From contig OY282605.1 in NCBI GenBank assembly GCA_958298945.1, forward strand, positions 121,826,267-121,890,266: a stretch of DNA of 64,000 bases, in the 5' to 3' direction. Below the pieces are notes generated by a model. It saw only the letters and a list, made by a program, of their open reading frames with translations, was not told the DNA's origin and did no database searches. Source of the stretch: Atherix ibis. Its lineage: Eukaryota; Arthropoda; Insecta; Diptera; Athericidae. Shown here piece by piece: positions 23,179 through 34,330 of the stretch; the first letter of the stretch is position 1; the number at the start of each line of letters is the position of its first letter. The translations under genes and the position numbers were made by a program.

Positions 23179-25224
23179 ATGGGAAAAATTAATTCATTTC
23201 CGATTATCGTGTACGGAATCTTATCTATATTACACTATTGTGTTCATTGTCTACCAGCAGTTCTAAATGACAAATGCATTTCTGAATGCGAAGAAAATAT
23301 TTTTCCGCCTAATGTTAATTATGAGACTTTAATGGAAATCACAGATGTCGATAGAGTTCGTAAAATTCAAGCACATTTAATAGAGAAAAACATCAATCGA
23401 AATGTGAATCCTTGTGATGATTTTTATAATTTTGCTTGTGGAAATTGGGGTTTGGCTAATAATGCGAAAACGCGAAGCGGTAAAAGTGTCAGAAAATTTG
23501 TTCAACAAATTAACAATAAAGCGGTCAACGGATTGCTCAACAGCACAATTGCTGACGATGACATTGAAAGTATACAAAAAGCAAAAAATTATTATGCGGC
23601 TTGTATGAACACGGAAACGATAAAATGGAGAGGATTCGTAAGACCATTGAAGGAGTTTCTAAAAAGTTTCGGATCATGGCCAGCACTCGATGAAAATTGG
23701 TCAGCGGAAAATTTTGATTGGCTAAATCTGACTGCCCAAATGAACCTTTACCGATTTAACACTCTAATGGAATGGAATACTGAATATGATTTGGAAGTTC
23801 CAAGTTTATATGATTTTAGTAAAATTTGGTACGACGATATGAGCAATGTGTTAAGACTGTTAGGAGTCACTGAAAATTATGAAGACAAATTATATGAAAT
23901 GGCATCCAAGTTTGATGGGCAGCTATTGGATATATTATCGGAGGATTTTGAAAATTCACAACTATTAGATGTAGAATGGCTGAGCAAATCCACTGGAATC
24001 AATTGGGAAAAATATTTATCTATAGTTGCTCCTAACAAACACTTTTACCTCATTTCAGTACAAGCATACGACTATTTTTTGGATCTTGGAAAATTGATGC
24101 ATAGAACAGATCCTGAAGTGTTTGCGAATTTCGCATTTCTTCATATTATAGACAATTACCTTAGTACAATAAATTATGAAGATGTATTATTCCAAGCATG
24201 GGATCATACGCAAAAATGTATATCAACAATGTTTGACGAATTTAGGTCTGTATTGAGTGCGATGTTCGTAAAAAAACACGTGTCGGATGACATGCGAAGA
24301 GATCTAACGGAGATTATCTTAGACGTTATAGCAGCAGTCAAAGAAGCATTACAGAACACCACTTGGCTCAACGGAAAATCCAAGAAAGCTGCTATAACCA
24401 AATTGGAAGTATCACCTTTTGACATTGGCTACATTGATAATGTGCCTATAGAAGAATTGGACGAATTATACAAAGATCTTCGCATAGACCCTGAGAAATA
24501 CATTGAAAACGAATTGAGTTTAGTCAAAAATAAAAGGACAATTGTGCAGGGAAGATCACGTTATACCTCCTATAAAGTGAATGCTTTTTTCCAAAAATCC
24601 ACTCTTGGCAAAGTGATGTTAAGTGCAGGTTCTTTAGTCCCACCATACTATCACAAACTTTTTCCGACAATGATCAATTATGCATCAATTGGTTCGACAA
24701 TTGGGCACGAGTTTATGCATGGATTTGACGTGAATGGTATCCAATTTGATGGCGATGGGAATATAAATGTTTGGTTTGACGAAAATCTTCAGCTTTCGTA
24801 TGCTGTGATGGCGGCGTGTTTTCATGAACAGTATAGAAATTACAAACTACCCGATCTCAATTTATATGGGGACCCCGATCAGATAATTCGTGAAAATATT
24901 GCTGAAGGTGATGGTCTAGAATGTTCATATCGTGCTTACAAAAATTGGGCCGCGAAGAATGAGGAGTTAGTTGATCTGGAATTGAAACACTATTCGGGTC
25001 TGAATTTTACTGTCGACCAATTGTTTTTCATAGCGTTTGCTCAGACTTTTTGTGGAGCACCTATCTACAAACATCCACGTCGGATTAAAACTCATTCGCA
25101 GACACCCTATGTGTACCGAGTAATTGTATCAGTTTCAAATTCCCAGAGTTTTTCCAATGTTTTCCAATGTCCGCTCGGCTCGGCAATGAATCCAATAAGA
25201 AAGTGCGAATATTTAGGGCAGTAA
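23179..25224 (+). CDS. secreted M13 zinc metallopeptidase (neprilysin-like), intronless
   Basis: 681 residues from the ATG at 23179. An in-frame ATG 69 bases upstream (23110) is possible, but the internal one places a hydrophobic signal segment (FPIIVYGILSILHYCVHC) at the N-terminus, so I prefer it. M13 signatures in order: NPCDDFYNFACGNW near residues 78-90; NAFF (468-471) for substrate binding; GHEFMHGFD with the HExxH zinc site at 510-514; ENIAEGDGLE from 572, where Glu572 is the third zinc ligand; C-terminal FQC...SAMNPIRKCEYLGQ. M13 enzymes cleave peptides outside the cell. Oddities: the usual ENIAD is ENIAE (Asp to Glu at residue 576), and the usual C-terminal CxxW is CEYL. Length is slightly under membrane neprilysin and fits the secreted NEP-like group. 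No introns or stops in 2 kb suggests a retrocopy or an intronless NEP-like family member. Activity is likely but not certain. Confidence 0.93.
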   Translation: MGKINSFPIIVYGILSILHYCVHCLPAVLNDKCISECEENIFPPNVNYETLMEITDVDRVRKIQAHLIEKNINRNVNPCDDFYNFACGNWGLANNAKTRSGKSVRKFVQQINNKAVNGLLNSTIADDDIESIQKAKNYYAACMNTETIKWRGFVRPLKEFLKSFGSWPALDENWSAENFDWLNLTAQMNLYRFNTLMEWNTEYDLEVPSLYDFSKIWYDDMSNVLRLLGVTENYEDKLYEMASKFDGQLLDILSEDFENSQLLDVEWLSKSTGINWEKYLSIVAPNKHFYLISVQAYDYFLDLGKLMHRTDPEVFANFAFLHIIDNYLSTINYEDVLFQAWDHTQKCISTMFDEFRSVLSAMFVKKHVSDDMRRDLTEIILDVIAAVKEALQNTTWLNGKSKKAAITKLEVSPFDIGYIDNVPIEELDELYKDLRIDPEKYIENELSLVKNKRTIVQGRSRYTSYKVNAFFQKSTLGKVMLSAGSLVPPYYHKLFPTMINYASIGSTIGHEFMHGFDVNGIQFDGDGNINVWFDENLQLSYAVMAACFHEQYRNYKLPDLNLYGDPDQIIRENIAEGDGLECSYRAYKNWAAKNEELVDLELKHYSGLNFTVDQLFFIAFAQTFCGAPIYKHPRRIKTHSQTPYVYRVIVSVSNSQSFSNVFQCPLGSAMNPIRKCEYLGQ

Positions 25225-25271
25225 ATAATGGAATTTATTGAATCAACACGCAAAATGGATTCCGTTTTCAA

Positions 25272-25277
25272 ATAAAT
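25272..25277 (+). promoter_or_regulatory. polyadenylation signal of the M13 peptidase gene
   Basis: AATAAA about 47 bases after the stop codon, followed by a T-rich stretch. Consistent with a short 3' UTR. Confidence 0.6.
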
Positions 25278-25690
25278 TTTTTTTATTAATTAAGCTTTAT
25301 AATGTGAAAGTTTGATAATAAAGTAAAAGTTGGTGGATTTTTGTAATATGAAAAGGCTGACCATACACAATATGAACAAAGTCTATTCATATTACATTAA
25401 AATATTGCACAAAAGACATTATTTTTAATTTGTTTCATCATCTAATATTGTACCGGGCATTTTATAGTTCGGAGAGTACAGATCTGTCATTTCACAACGG
25501 TCGCAAATATGTATTATCTAAGATGGCATTTATTTAGTTTAGGATTTATTTTTTTATTTTTTTTATTTTAATGTTATCTACAACTACTTATGCTAGTAAC
25601 AAGCAGATTTTTTAAGGGAATATACAAGGACATGAAGACATGTGGAGGAAAACACTCGTCGATGTTACCTCAGAACAGGGTAATTTTATT

Positions 25691-27431
25691 TTATAATTTT
25701 AAAGAATCTCTCGGCCACCGCCGTTTTAAACGTCAATGGGTGCATACTCGAAGGGTGGGAGTGAAAAGTTCCCTTCCTAAAGGATTAGGGTGGAAGGATA
25801 GATGCGAATGGAATTTTTTATATCGGGAGATGCACAGTTCACGAACAAATGGAACATTTAGGTCACGGTAGATAACAGTGTTCCGTACATAGGAAGGGCC
25901 ATTGACAATTTTACGAAGGAATCCGGATTGTAGGGATTGGATTGGAAGGGAGTTGGAATGCTTAGTCGAACCCCAAAGTTCTAGACCATATGTCCATATT
26001 GGTTTCAGAACCGTATTCTATAGTAATAGTTTACTTCCTGTTGTAAGTTTTGATTTACTGTCTAGGACACGTAATAATTGTTTGTATCGTCCGTTAAGTT
26101 TACGACTTTTAGTTTTCGTATGAAGGTTAGTCGTTATTTTTTTGTGGAATAATACTGCCGTTTAGGGTTATGTCGGGAATTCGTTCTCGGCAGAGTGTGA
26201 AAGTTACATGAGCAGATTTTTGCTCATTTACCTTCACTCTCCACCTTTTGAACCAAGTTTCTAAGGTGTGGATATAATTCTGTAGGATACTAATGGCTGT
26301 GGAAGGATCTTTGTGATGTGTCAGGATGGCTGTATCGTCAGCATATGTTGCGGTTAGGATGTTGTTGTGGCAAGGAATATCGTGGGTATGAATGTTATAA
26401 AGGATAGGACCTAGGATACTTCCTTGAGGGACACCGGCGGAAATTGGATAAATGTCAGAGTACTCCATATTTTCAGCTGCCTGAAAATATCGGTCTGAGA
26501 GATAAGATTTAAGGATGTGGAAATAACCCGGTGGTAGGACTCGCTGCAACTTCCAAAGCAATCCAGGGTACCATACACGGTCGAAAGCATGCGAAATGTC
26601 AAGAAACACGCCTGGGCAGTATTCCTTTCGCTCTAGCGAACACGCTATGTAGTCGACTACGCGATGACACTGATGGATAGTGGAATGCTCAGGTCGAAAT
26701 TCAAACTGATACTGAGGAATGACACCCTCGGTTTCAAAAATTGGGATAAAGGCGTTTTAAGATTAATTTTTCTAGGATTTTTGATAACATGGGAAGGAGG
26801 CTTATAGGTCTATATGAGGCAGGAAGGTTTTTGGGCTTATTGGGTTTTGGGATCATCTTAATTATGGAAAACTTCCACAGGGAAGGAAAAATTGATGTGC
26901 GGAGGATACTATTGTAAATATAGGTTATCAGGCCTAGGGTTTTTTTGGAAATTTGCTTCAGGATTTCTGAAGTTATTAGGTCATATCCTGGAGCTTTTTT
27001 ATTGGAAAGGTGTTCTATTGTGAATTTAACTTCGGAAGGAGTGAAAAACTTAGGAGGTGGACTTAAGGGTAACTGAGTTGATATTTGTCGGAATATTTGT
27101 TCGTCATGCAGAATGTCTTGGACATCTTCGTGAGGTTTAAAGATGTTTTCTAAGTGTTTGCCAAAGATGTCGGCTTTCTGTTTGTCCGTTTTTGCCCAGG
27201 TTCCGTCGGTCTTCCGGAGCGGGTGTGTAGCGTTTTTGTATTTGAGAATTCGTCTGGTAGCTGTCCAGAGTGACTTATTAGTTGTCAGTGATTCTGTGTA
27301 TTCAGTAAATCGTTCGTTGTTATAATTAATTATGTCTTGTTTCAGTTCTCGTTGTAGTTGGTTCAGTTTTTTCTTCTCATTTGGCATTCTTGAACGTTGC
27401 CACTGGGCCCTGGCTCAACGTTTCTCGCTTA
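25691..27431 (-). pseudogene. non-LTR reverse transcriptase, broken
   Basis: Motifs in order on the minus strand: LISEKR and ARAQWQRSRMPNEKKKLN separated by a stop; SLWTATRRILKYK; LSNKKAPGYDLITSEIL; FSIIKMIPKPNKP and ASYRPISLLPMLSKILEK; a one-base frameshift near 26755; then EFRPEHSTIHQC, FLDISHAFDRVWYPGLL, AGVPQGSILGPILYNI and ATYADDTAIL. YADD is the polymerase active site and is intact. Downstream, in a further frame, TVLKPIWTYGLELWGSTKHS and FLRKIVNGPSYVRNTVIYRD are the usual C-terminal region of Jockey-like ORF2 proteins. It ends in LKRRWPRDSL near 25691. Confidence 0.9.
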
Positions 27432-28194
27432 TCAAGCTGCGAACTTTTGCGGAAGATTATAGTCATGTTCTCGTATAGTTGGTTTGTTATGAGTTATGTG
27501 GGCGTTAGTGATTGAGTTCTGTATGCAAACAGTCAAGTCGTTTACAGCATCGTCTATTTCTTGTATGTTCTTAAGGCTTTGTTGTAAATGATTCTGTTGG
27601 TCTAAGTTCTGTCTAAAAATGTCCCAATCAACTTTCCCATTTACAAGTTTGGCAGGATAGGATTTTAAGGAAGGAGAAGTGTCTAGTGCTAGGAGAACCG
27701 GGGAATTGTCGGAATTCAGGTCAAGGAGTGTATCTATGGTAGTATTAATGGAATGGATAGGTATGGTTATGAAATAGTCTAGAATATCGGGAAGATTTCT
27801 GGCACTGGTCGGCCAATATGTGGGCATGGGAGGAGATAGGAGCTCAAGAGTGGTATGGGAGAGGAGTTCTTGGAGAATATTTCCTCGGGGATTTGAAACA
27901 CGGCAACCCAATTTAGGGTGCTTGGCATTTTAATCTCCTCCCGCGATGAAAGATTTTCCAATTGATTTGAGGAAGGAATCAAATTGTATGGGAGTTAATT
28001 TTTTATTTGGAGGACAATAAACGGATGCAACGTTAAAGGTAAATGATTTACATTGAAGGGTAATAACTATTGACTGAAGGGATTCGGTGGCAGTTTGTGA
28101 GTGGAAGGAATGATTTAAGGAGGTTCTAATAAGGATGGCAGTTCCACCGTGTGCTGTGTTGTCTGGATGGTCAGTTCTGTATGTTTTTTGCTTA
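27432..28194 (-). pseudogene. non-LTR endonuclease domain, 5' truncated and broken
   Basis: Pieces on the minus strand: HPDNTAHGGTAILIRTSLNH, where the AHGG block is typical of the domain; SFTFNVASVYCPPNKK; FIAGGD followed by a stop, then NAKHPKLGCR, equivalent to the GDFNAKH metal-binding motif; GNILQELL; TPTYWPT-like and DILDYFI. The premature stop falls inside the GDFNAKH motif. The frame to the reverse transcriptase shifts near 27430. The N-terminal part of the endonuclease is absent. Confidence 0.85.
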
Positions 28195-28196
28195 TA

Positions 28197-29499
28197 TAGG
28201 GTGGACCATTTAGAAGTTCCATTTTAAGAAGTAAATAAGAAAAAACTAGCGTATGTTTTTTCAAATTTCCGGTTTTATTAAAAATTTTGAATTTTTTAAT
28301 CTCAAATTTAAGAATGAAACACAACATCATTTAAATGACTGCCACGACTAGCGTTACAGTACCCCATTCGCTCGACCCAATTTTTCAGTACATTTTCGAT
28401 TGTCTGGGCTTGTATCTTTTCAATGGCAACTTTTATTTCATGTTTCAAGGCCTCAATTGTCTCTGGATGGCTTGCGTAACATTTATCCTTAAAGGCTCCC
28501 CATAGAAAATAATCCAACGGGCTAAAATTACTGCTCCGACGCGGTCAATTGAATTTCGGCTGATTATCCGGTTTTCGAAAGCAGTGCCTAAAAGTTCGAT
28601 TGTTACGTTGGCTGTGTGGCAAGTGGCCCCGTCCTGTTGAAACCAAATGTCGTCCATGCCATTCTCTTCAACTTTTGGAAACAAAAATTCTTTGAGCATG
28701 CCACGATAGCTCTCACCATTGACTGTAACGGCGGCTCCTTCATCGTTTTCGAACAAAAACGGGCCAATGATGCCTCCACTCCAAAATCCGCACCAAAACG
28801 TGACTCGTTGCTAATGCATCGGATTTTCCATGGTGACGTATGGATTTTCTGAACCCCAGATGCGACAATATTGTTTGTTGACATACCCACCGAGGTGGGA
28901 AATGGGCCTCATCCGAAAAGATGATTTTTCGGTAAAAATGCTCATCTTCGACCAATTGATCTTGAGCCCATTGGGCAAAGCGAAAACGCATTGGATGGTC
29001 ATGCGGCTTTAGTTATTGGACTAATTGAACTTTGTAAGCTTTCATAAAGAGATCTTTGTGCAAAATTCTCAACAGAGAAGTGCGAGAAATGTTCAATTCC
29101 TGAGAACGGTGACGAGTTGATGTTGATGGATGATCACTGACATTTTCAGCAACGGCGGCATCATGCTCGGTCGTACGCATTGTATTATAGCGGGAACGAG
29201 TTGCTTTGGCAACCAACAAACAAGTTTCGGGAACTCGCTTCACGAATTTGTCCACAAATTCACGTGATGGCATTCGATCTTTACTCATTTTTTTTTTAAA
29301 TTTCTCACAATTTGGGTTGAAGACTCACCACTTTGGAAGTAAGCTCTCAATATTTTCCATTTTTCTTCAAGCGTATGGATTACCATTTCGTAAAATTCTG
29401 ACTTTCAACTAAAAATCTGTCAATTCGTGTTGACATTTAACACTCTAGTACTTCAAATAAATAGTAGTTCAAAATGGAACCGCTAGATAGACCACCCTA
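28197..29499 (-). mobile_element. full-length DD41D-type Tc1/mariner element with TA duplication
   Basis: 1.3 kb. TIRs begin TAGGGTGGACCATTTAGAAG (left) and TAGGGTGGTCTATCTAGCGG (right, reverse complement), both continuing TTCCATTTT. TA flanks both sides (28195-28196, 29500-29501). The transposase relic is on the minus strand. The left neighbour is the truncated LINE; the right neighbour is a fragment of another DD41D transposase. Confidence 0.92.
28308..29387 (-). pseudogene. DD41D-type transposase, all three catalytic Asp kept but frameshifted
   Basis: Start ATG complement at 29385-29387 (MVIHTLEEKWKILRAYF), continuing through the helix-turn-helix regions (SQELNISRTSLLRILHKD) to a TAA after VQLVQ. 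It resumes with MRFRFAQWAQDQLVED and FYRKIIFSDEAHF (first Asp). Frameshifts scramble the next segment. FENDEGAAVTVNGESYRGML, DDIWFQQDGATCHTA (second Asp) and FENRIISRNS follow. After a small deletion and frameshift comes SSNFSPLDYFLWGAFKDKCY (third Asp), then RMGYCNASRGSHLNDVVFHS to the stop at 28308. The catalytic residues survive, so this copy is less decayed at its active site than the 12.3 kb copy, but the reading frame is broken at several points. Confidence 0.92.
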
Positions 29500-29501
29500 T
29501 A

Positions 29502-29750
29502 TATTACTCGATGATACGGCAATAAGCAAAATTACCCTATATGCTAGGCTCTGAAAACTCTAAAGTGACAGTTTGGTGTGCATTTTGATCTGAAGGTGTC
29601 ATTTCAGAGTATTCGAGAATCAACATTTGACAAGTAATGGTCGAGTTACTGTTCAAAATGTGCTACAAAGCCATTAAAACGATCAAGTCCTGCAAAAAGT
29701 ATTTTTCAGACCATTTAAATGATTTTATATTCCATGCATAATAGCAGCAA
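29502..29750 (+). pseudogene. fragment of another DD41D-type transposase
   Basis: Plus-strand pieces: LGSENSKVTVWCAF, a stop, then SEGVISEYSRI, matching the core following the first catalytic Asp; after a jump, CKKYFSDHLNDFIFHA and stop codons, matching the family C-terminus (SRGSHLND.xFH). Orientation is opposite to the adjacent full element. A short, internally deleted relic. Confidence 0.75.
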
Positions 29751-29879
29751 TTTTGCTTTTGAATCAATATAAGCAATGTAATAATATACTCGTAATACAA
29801 GCATAAAACTTTTTATAATGAGAAACAATTACTTCACGTACAATTAGCATTGACAACTTTCTGAAGGATTTTTTACTGA

Positions 29880-30260
29880 ATAGATTGGATACGACTGGAA
29901 TGAGAAGGTTTGTTAGAAGCACAGAGTTCTAGTCCATAAGTCCATGTAGGTTTCAGAACAGTGTTATGAATGTGTAATTTGCTGTCAGTTGCAAGCTTTT
30001 AGCGTGAGTCTAACAGTCTAAGAAATTGTTTGTATCGTCTTTTCATTTAAACTCATTTATGGGTTCCCCATGTTAATCGTTTGTCAAAAAAAACGCACCT
30101 TCTCTTCTTTAGGAATTATATTGCCATTCAGATCTATGGAAGGGGATGATTCGGTACGACGAGTAAAATTGATGTGAACGCTTTTTTGTTCGTTTCATTT
30201 TACTCACAACTTTTTTGGAGTTCAAGGATATAGATTTGTAGAATATTACGACTAATCAAC
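29880..30260 (-). mobile_element. second Jockey-like non-LTR fragment (C-terminal region)
   Basis: Minus-strand pieces match the same region as 25925-26230 of the larger LINE relic: HNTVLKPTWTYGLELC, KTIQTI, LNGNIIPKEEK and RSHQFYSSYR. Nucleotide words such as ATTGTTTGTATCGTC and CCATATTGGTTTCAGAACC/CCATGTAGGTTTCAGAAC are shared. It diverges from the larger copy, so it is a different, older insertion. Confidence 0.8.
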
Positions 30261-33180
30261 CTACAAAAGAATTTTTTTGAAAAATAGCCTCTTCACTTGA
30301 TTGCGTTCAAAAAAGTTTACAAAATCTACGATCAAACCAATTTTAATTTTATTGACGATTAAACATTTATGAGGTCTTACTAAAACACTAGTAATTTTAA
30401 TGCCACTTTTCCATAAATAATTAGAAATTATTATTAATTTATTTACTATGATTTATTATTAATAAATAATAATAAATAAAAATTTTATATTTAAAATGAG
30501 AAGTTTTTCTAATATTTGCCGATAATCTATTTTAGTTTATTTTCCAATATTAATCAATATTTCATGATTTATTGACACTTCTTAGACTTGGTAAAGATGA
30601 AGTTGTTTTTTTTTTTAAGAAAATTCCCAAAAATTGTTTACTTTAAAAATTTCCTAAAATTAAAATACATTGAATAAAATCAAAAATCAATAAAATATTC
30701 GTATCATATAATAGAAAAGGTAATAAAAAACGTAAATAATTAATTTGATTTTATTGGATTTCGATGTTCGAATATTTATTGTCATTGTTCAATTTGATAG
30801 CATTACTTATTATTTTTCAAATACTGTAAATAATATAGTATTTTAAGACCGCATTTAAATTTTTATATTTAACTTTTTATATTCTTTGTTATCAACTCAT
30901 AAAATTGAAGCTAGATACGATTGTGTTCATGTTTTTCTATACTCAGAATTCATAAATGGAAAGTTTAATTCAATTTTCAGTATTTAAATAAAAGACAAAT
31001 ATCCTTTTGACCTTTTTAAAAAGGAATTTGAATTTTTTTTTTAAATGTTCGTAGTGAAAGTATTTAATTATGCTTAAAAATAAATTCGTTGTTAAATTAA
31101 TTTTCATACATAATTTTTGTTGATATGATTTACATAAAAAAGAGCTTTCAGAACTCTTCTTTTATATAAATTGAAAAATATATTTAAAATTTTTAAAATG
31201 CATAAATAACATTTTTTTGAATAAGCTTTAAGCAAATTTTAATGAAGATTATGTGCTTTATTAATACTAAGCATTTGTTTAATTGTAAAGACTTTTTTCC
31301 TTATTAACACGTATGTAATTTATGATAATTTCATATCTTTTCTCGGATCATTATACTGTGTCCACATAATTAACTATTTCACTAATATTAAAAGAAAATT
31401 TATGCAAATTCAATTAACTGTTAGTAAATAGAAAAAAATATTACAAATTTTTGGAAATTTTCAGATTTTACAGCAAACTGGAAACTGTAAGTGTCATATC
31501 CGGTTGAATATTTTCTAATTCCGTTTCACATAAAAGAGGAATTCTTCTAATAATTTCCTCCTTTGGTTTAGTTTATTTTTTTAAAGCTTGTACAGAAAAT
31601 ATTTTCTTATTGTAAAAAAAAATTTCTATATCTAAAATACACCTTTTGCTTTTGCCTTAGAAAAATATAGTAAAGAATGTGAAGTGGTTCACTTTGATTC
31701 GCTTGTTGTTGCCAAAGTTTAGTTCATCGTAGAAATATTGTTGGATAAGTAAAAAATGGATAAAACCCTTACTATTAAAAAAAAGAAACAAATTTAATAA
31801 ATATTAAATAGTAGTATATCAGTACGGAAAAATTCCAAATCGTCAAGAATTTTTTGGAAAAGCCAAACCCATTTCACATCACAAATTACTTTCGTAAAAA
31901 TTCAATCGAAATTTTTTTGTAACATAAAACGTACATTCGACTCGAAAGGGAATTGTTGAAATTTTATGTTTGAATTCTTTTTAGTCCATTAATGTGTATA
32001 AAATTTTATAAGATAAATACTAACATATGTATAAAGAAAAGATAAGGTTATGTTGAAAAGTATCTGATAAATTGCCCGAAGAAAAAATTGCTATTCACAT
32101 GAGTGTGTGTAAGATTCCATCGCCATGCACTCACTACTTACGCAACCGTCAAGTAAAAGTAAAATGTTTTCTGCTTTAATTTAACCGAATTCCTTTTTCG
32201 GTAAAGCACAGATGTTGGAATGAAATTAATGGAATTCAATTTAGGATACGGTAAAATCAGGATTTATATTTGTATGGAGCCTGTCCAAACTGTTTGACCT
32301 ATTTCAAAAGACTTATTTCAATTTTATTCAATTTTCTTCTCATTTTCATATTCGAAATGTACTCTTTTGTCCGAAATTAACTATAAAAAAAATTACACTT
32401 TACATTTTGTTTATTAAATAAATTTTCAATGGTCTTCAATATGAACAGGTAAATAAAATTACATTAAGAATTTCAAAAAAAAAATATGACGAAAGCTTCT
32501 GTTTCGAAGTCATTACGATAATAAAGTTTTATTTCTGAAAATACCATCCTGAAAATTCAATTGGAAAATAAACATTTGTGACCTAATTTAGAGATACGCA
32601 GTGACTACGGAAATAATTAATTTAAGAACATAAAATATAACAAAAAAAATTAATTAAAAAAAAAACAAACAATAAACATGTTCTTGGTGTTCATCATTAT
32701 TAAAAGAAAATTTATTTAAATTGTTGAAAATCCCTTACGACAAATACGAGATTCTGCTCTAAATATTTAAGTGTAACTTTATCAAACCCCTATTATAGAT
32801 TTCGTCCATTTCGTTTCTTGTCTAAGAACATATTACACATAACACCCTAAAAGTCAGAATTTCTAATATTGTACGATCACATATGTCTAATCAGTTTTTT
32901 TATGAAAAATCCAAAACGCAGGAGCATGGATCTTAAACTAGTTATTAGCTAAGATTTATTAGAAATTGGCAGTTTTTATAAATATTTGATATCACAAAAG
33001 CTACTATTAAAACTCAAATTTCTAATAAGGACAACTAACATTGTAATAATCACGATACAAGCTCGAAAGTTACTCAATATTTAAGTGCCATACTACCTGG
33101 ATTACCCTGACGTCCTCGAAAAACAGCTACGCTAGTCCAAACACTGAATAATACGAGTATAATTTTGGATTTTCCATTTC
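30261..33180. other. AT-rich intergenic DNA
   Basis: No gene, array or recognised transposon. Poly(A/T) runs are common throughout. Confidence 0.5.
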
Positions 33181-34330
33181 CGAGTTCTGATTTCTGATTT
33201 CTTATTTCTGATTTCTGATTTCTGATTTCTGATTTCTGATTTCTGATTTCTGATTTCTGATTTCTGATTTCTGATTTCTGATTTCTGATTTCTGATTTCT
33301 GATTTCTGATTTCTGATTCCTGATTTCTGATTCCTGATTTCTGATTTCTGATTTCTGATTTCTGATTTCTGATTTCTGATTTCTGATTTCTGATTTCTGA
33401 TTTCTGATTTCTGATTTCTGATTTCTGATTTCTGATTTCTGATTTCTGATTTCTGATTTCTGATTTCTGATTTCTGATTTCTGATTTCTGATTTCTGATT
33501 TCTGATTTCTGATTTCTGATTTCTGATTTCTGATTTCTGATTTCTGATTTCTGATTTCTGATTTCTGATTTCTGATTTCTGATTTCTGATTTCTGATTTC
33601 TGATTTCTGATTTCTGATTTCTGATTTCTGATTTCTGATTTCTGATTTCTGATTTCTGATTTCTGATTTCTGATTTCTGATTTCTGATTTCTGATTTCTG
33701 ATTTCTGATTTCTGATTTCTGATTTCTGATTTCTGATTTCTGATTTCTGATTTCTGATTTCTGATTTCTGATTTCTGATTTCTGATTTCTGATTTCTGAT
33801 TTCTGATTTCTGATTTCTGATTTCTGATTTCTGATTTCTGATTTCTGATTTCTGATTTCTGATTTCTGATTTCTGATTTCTGATTTCTGATTTCTGATTT
33901 CTGATTTCTGATTTCTGATTTCTGATTTCTGATTTCTGATTTCTGATTTCTGATTTCTGATTTCTGATTTCTGATTTCTGATTTCTGATTTCTGATTTCT
34001 GATTTCTGATTTCTGATTTCTGATTTCTGATTTCTGATTTCTGATTTCTGATTTCTGATTTCTGATTTCTGATTTCTGATTTCTGATTTCTGATTTCTGA
34101 TTTCTGATTTCTGATTTCTGATTTCTGATTTCTTATTTCCGTTTTCCGATTTTCGATTTCTGATTTCTGATTTCTGATTTCTGATTTCTGATTTCTGATA
34201 TCTGATTTCTGATTTCTGATTTCTGATTTCTTATTTCTGATTTCTGATATCTGATTTCTGATTTCTGATTTCTGATTTCTCATTTCTGATTTCCGTTTTC
34301 CGATTTTCGATTTCTCATTTCCAATTACCG
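33181..34330. repeat. 7-bp satellite array (TGATTTC)n
   Basis: About 160 units of TGATTTC. The core is almost perfect. The right end is degenerate, with GATATCTG variants 49 bp apart and a TTCCGTTTTCCGATTTTCG block at 34137 repeated at 34291, exactly 154 bp (22 units) away. Because 21 bases equals three units, the minus strand is open for 383 codons (IRNQKSE repeated). This is a by-product of the satellite. Confidence 0.97.

Larger units (their letters stand above)
25546..28194 (-). mobile_element. 5'-truncated Jockey-like non-LTR retrotransposon
   Basis: Reading on the minus strand, the element contains an apurinic-type endonuclease, then reverse transcriptase, then a C-terminal domain. It ends in an A-rich tail (T-rich on the plus strand, about 25546-25570). 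Its 5' part is missing: homology stops where the DD41D element begins at 28197. No long terminal repeats are present. Domain order, A-rich 3' end and 5' truncation are typical of LINE-type elements copied by target-primed reverse transcription. Several frameshifts and stops show it is dead. Confidence 0.9.

Noticed and set aside
23377..24425. Shadow frames within the peptidase gene
   Set aside because: Overlap the clearly coding M13 frame in other phases and have no features of their own.
33132..34283. 383-codon open frame (IRNQKSE heptad) on the minus strand
   Set aside because: It is the translation of a 7-bp satellite: 21 bases equals three units, so the frame stays open automatically. 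Codon use is entirely set by the repeat and no flanking gene signals exist.
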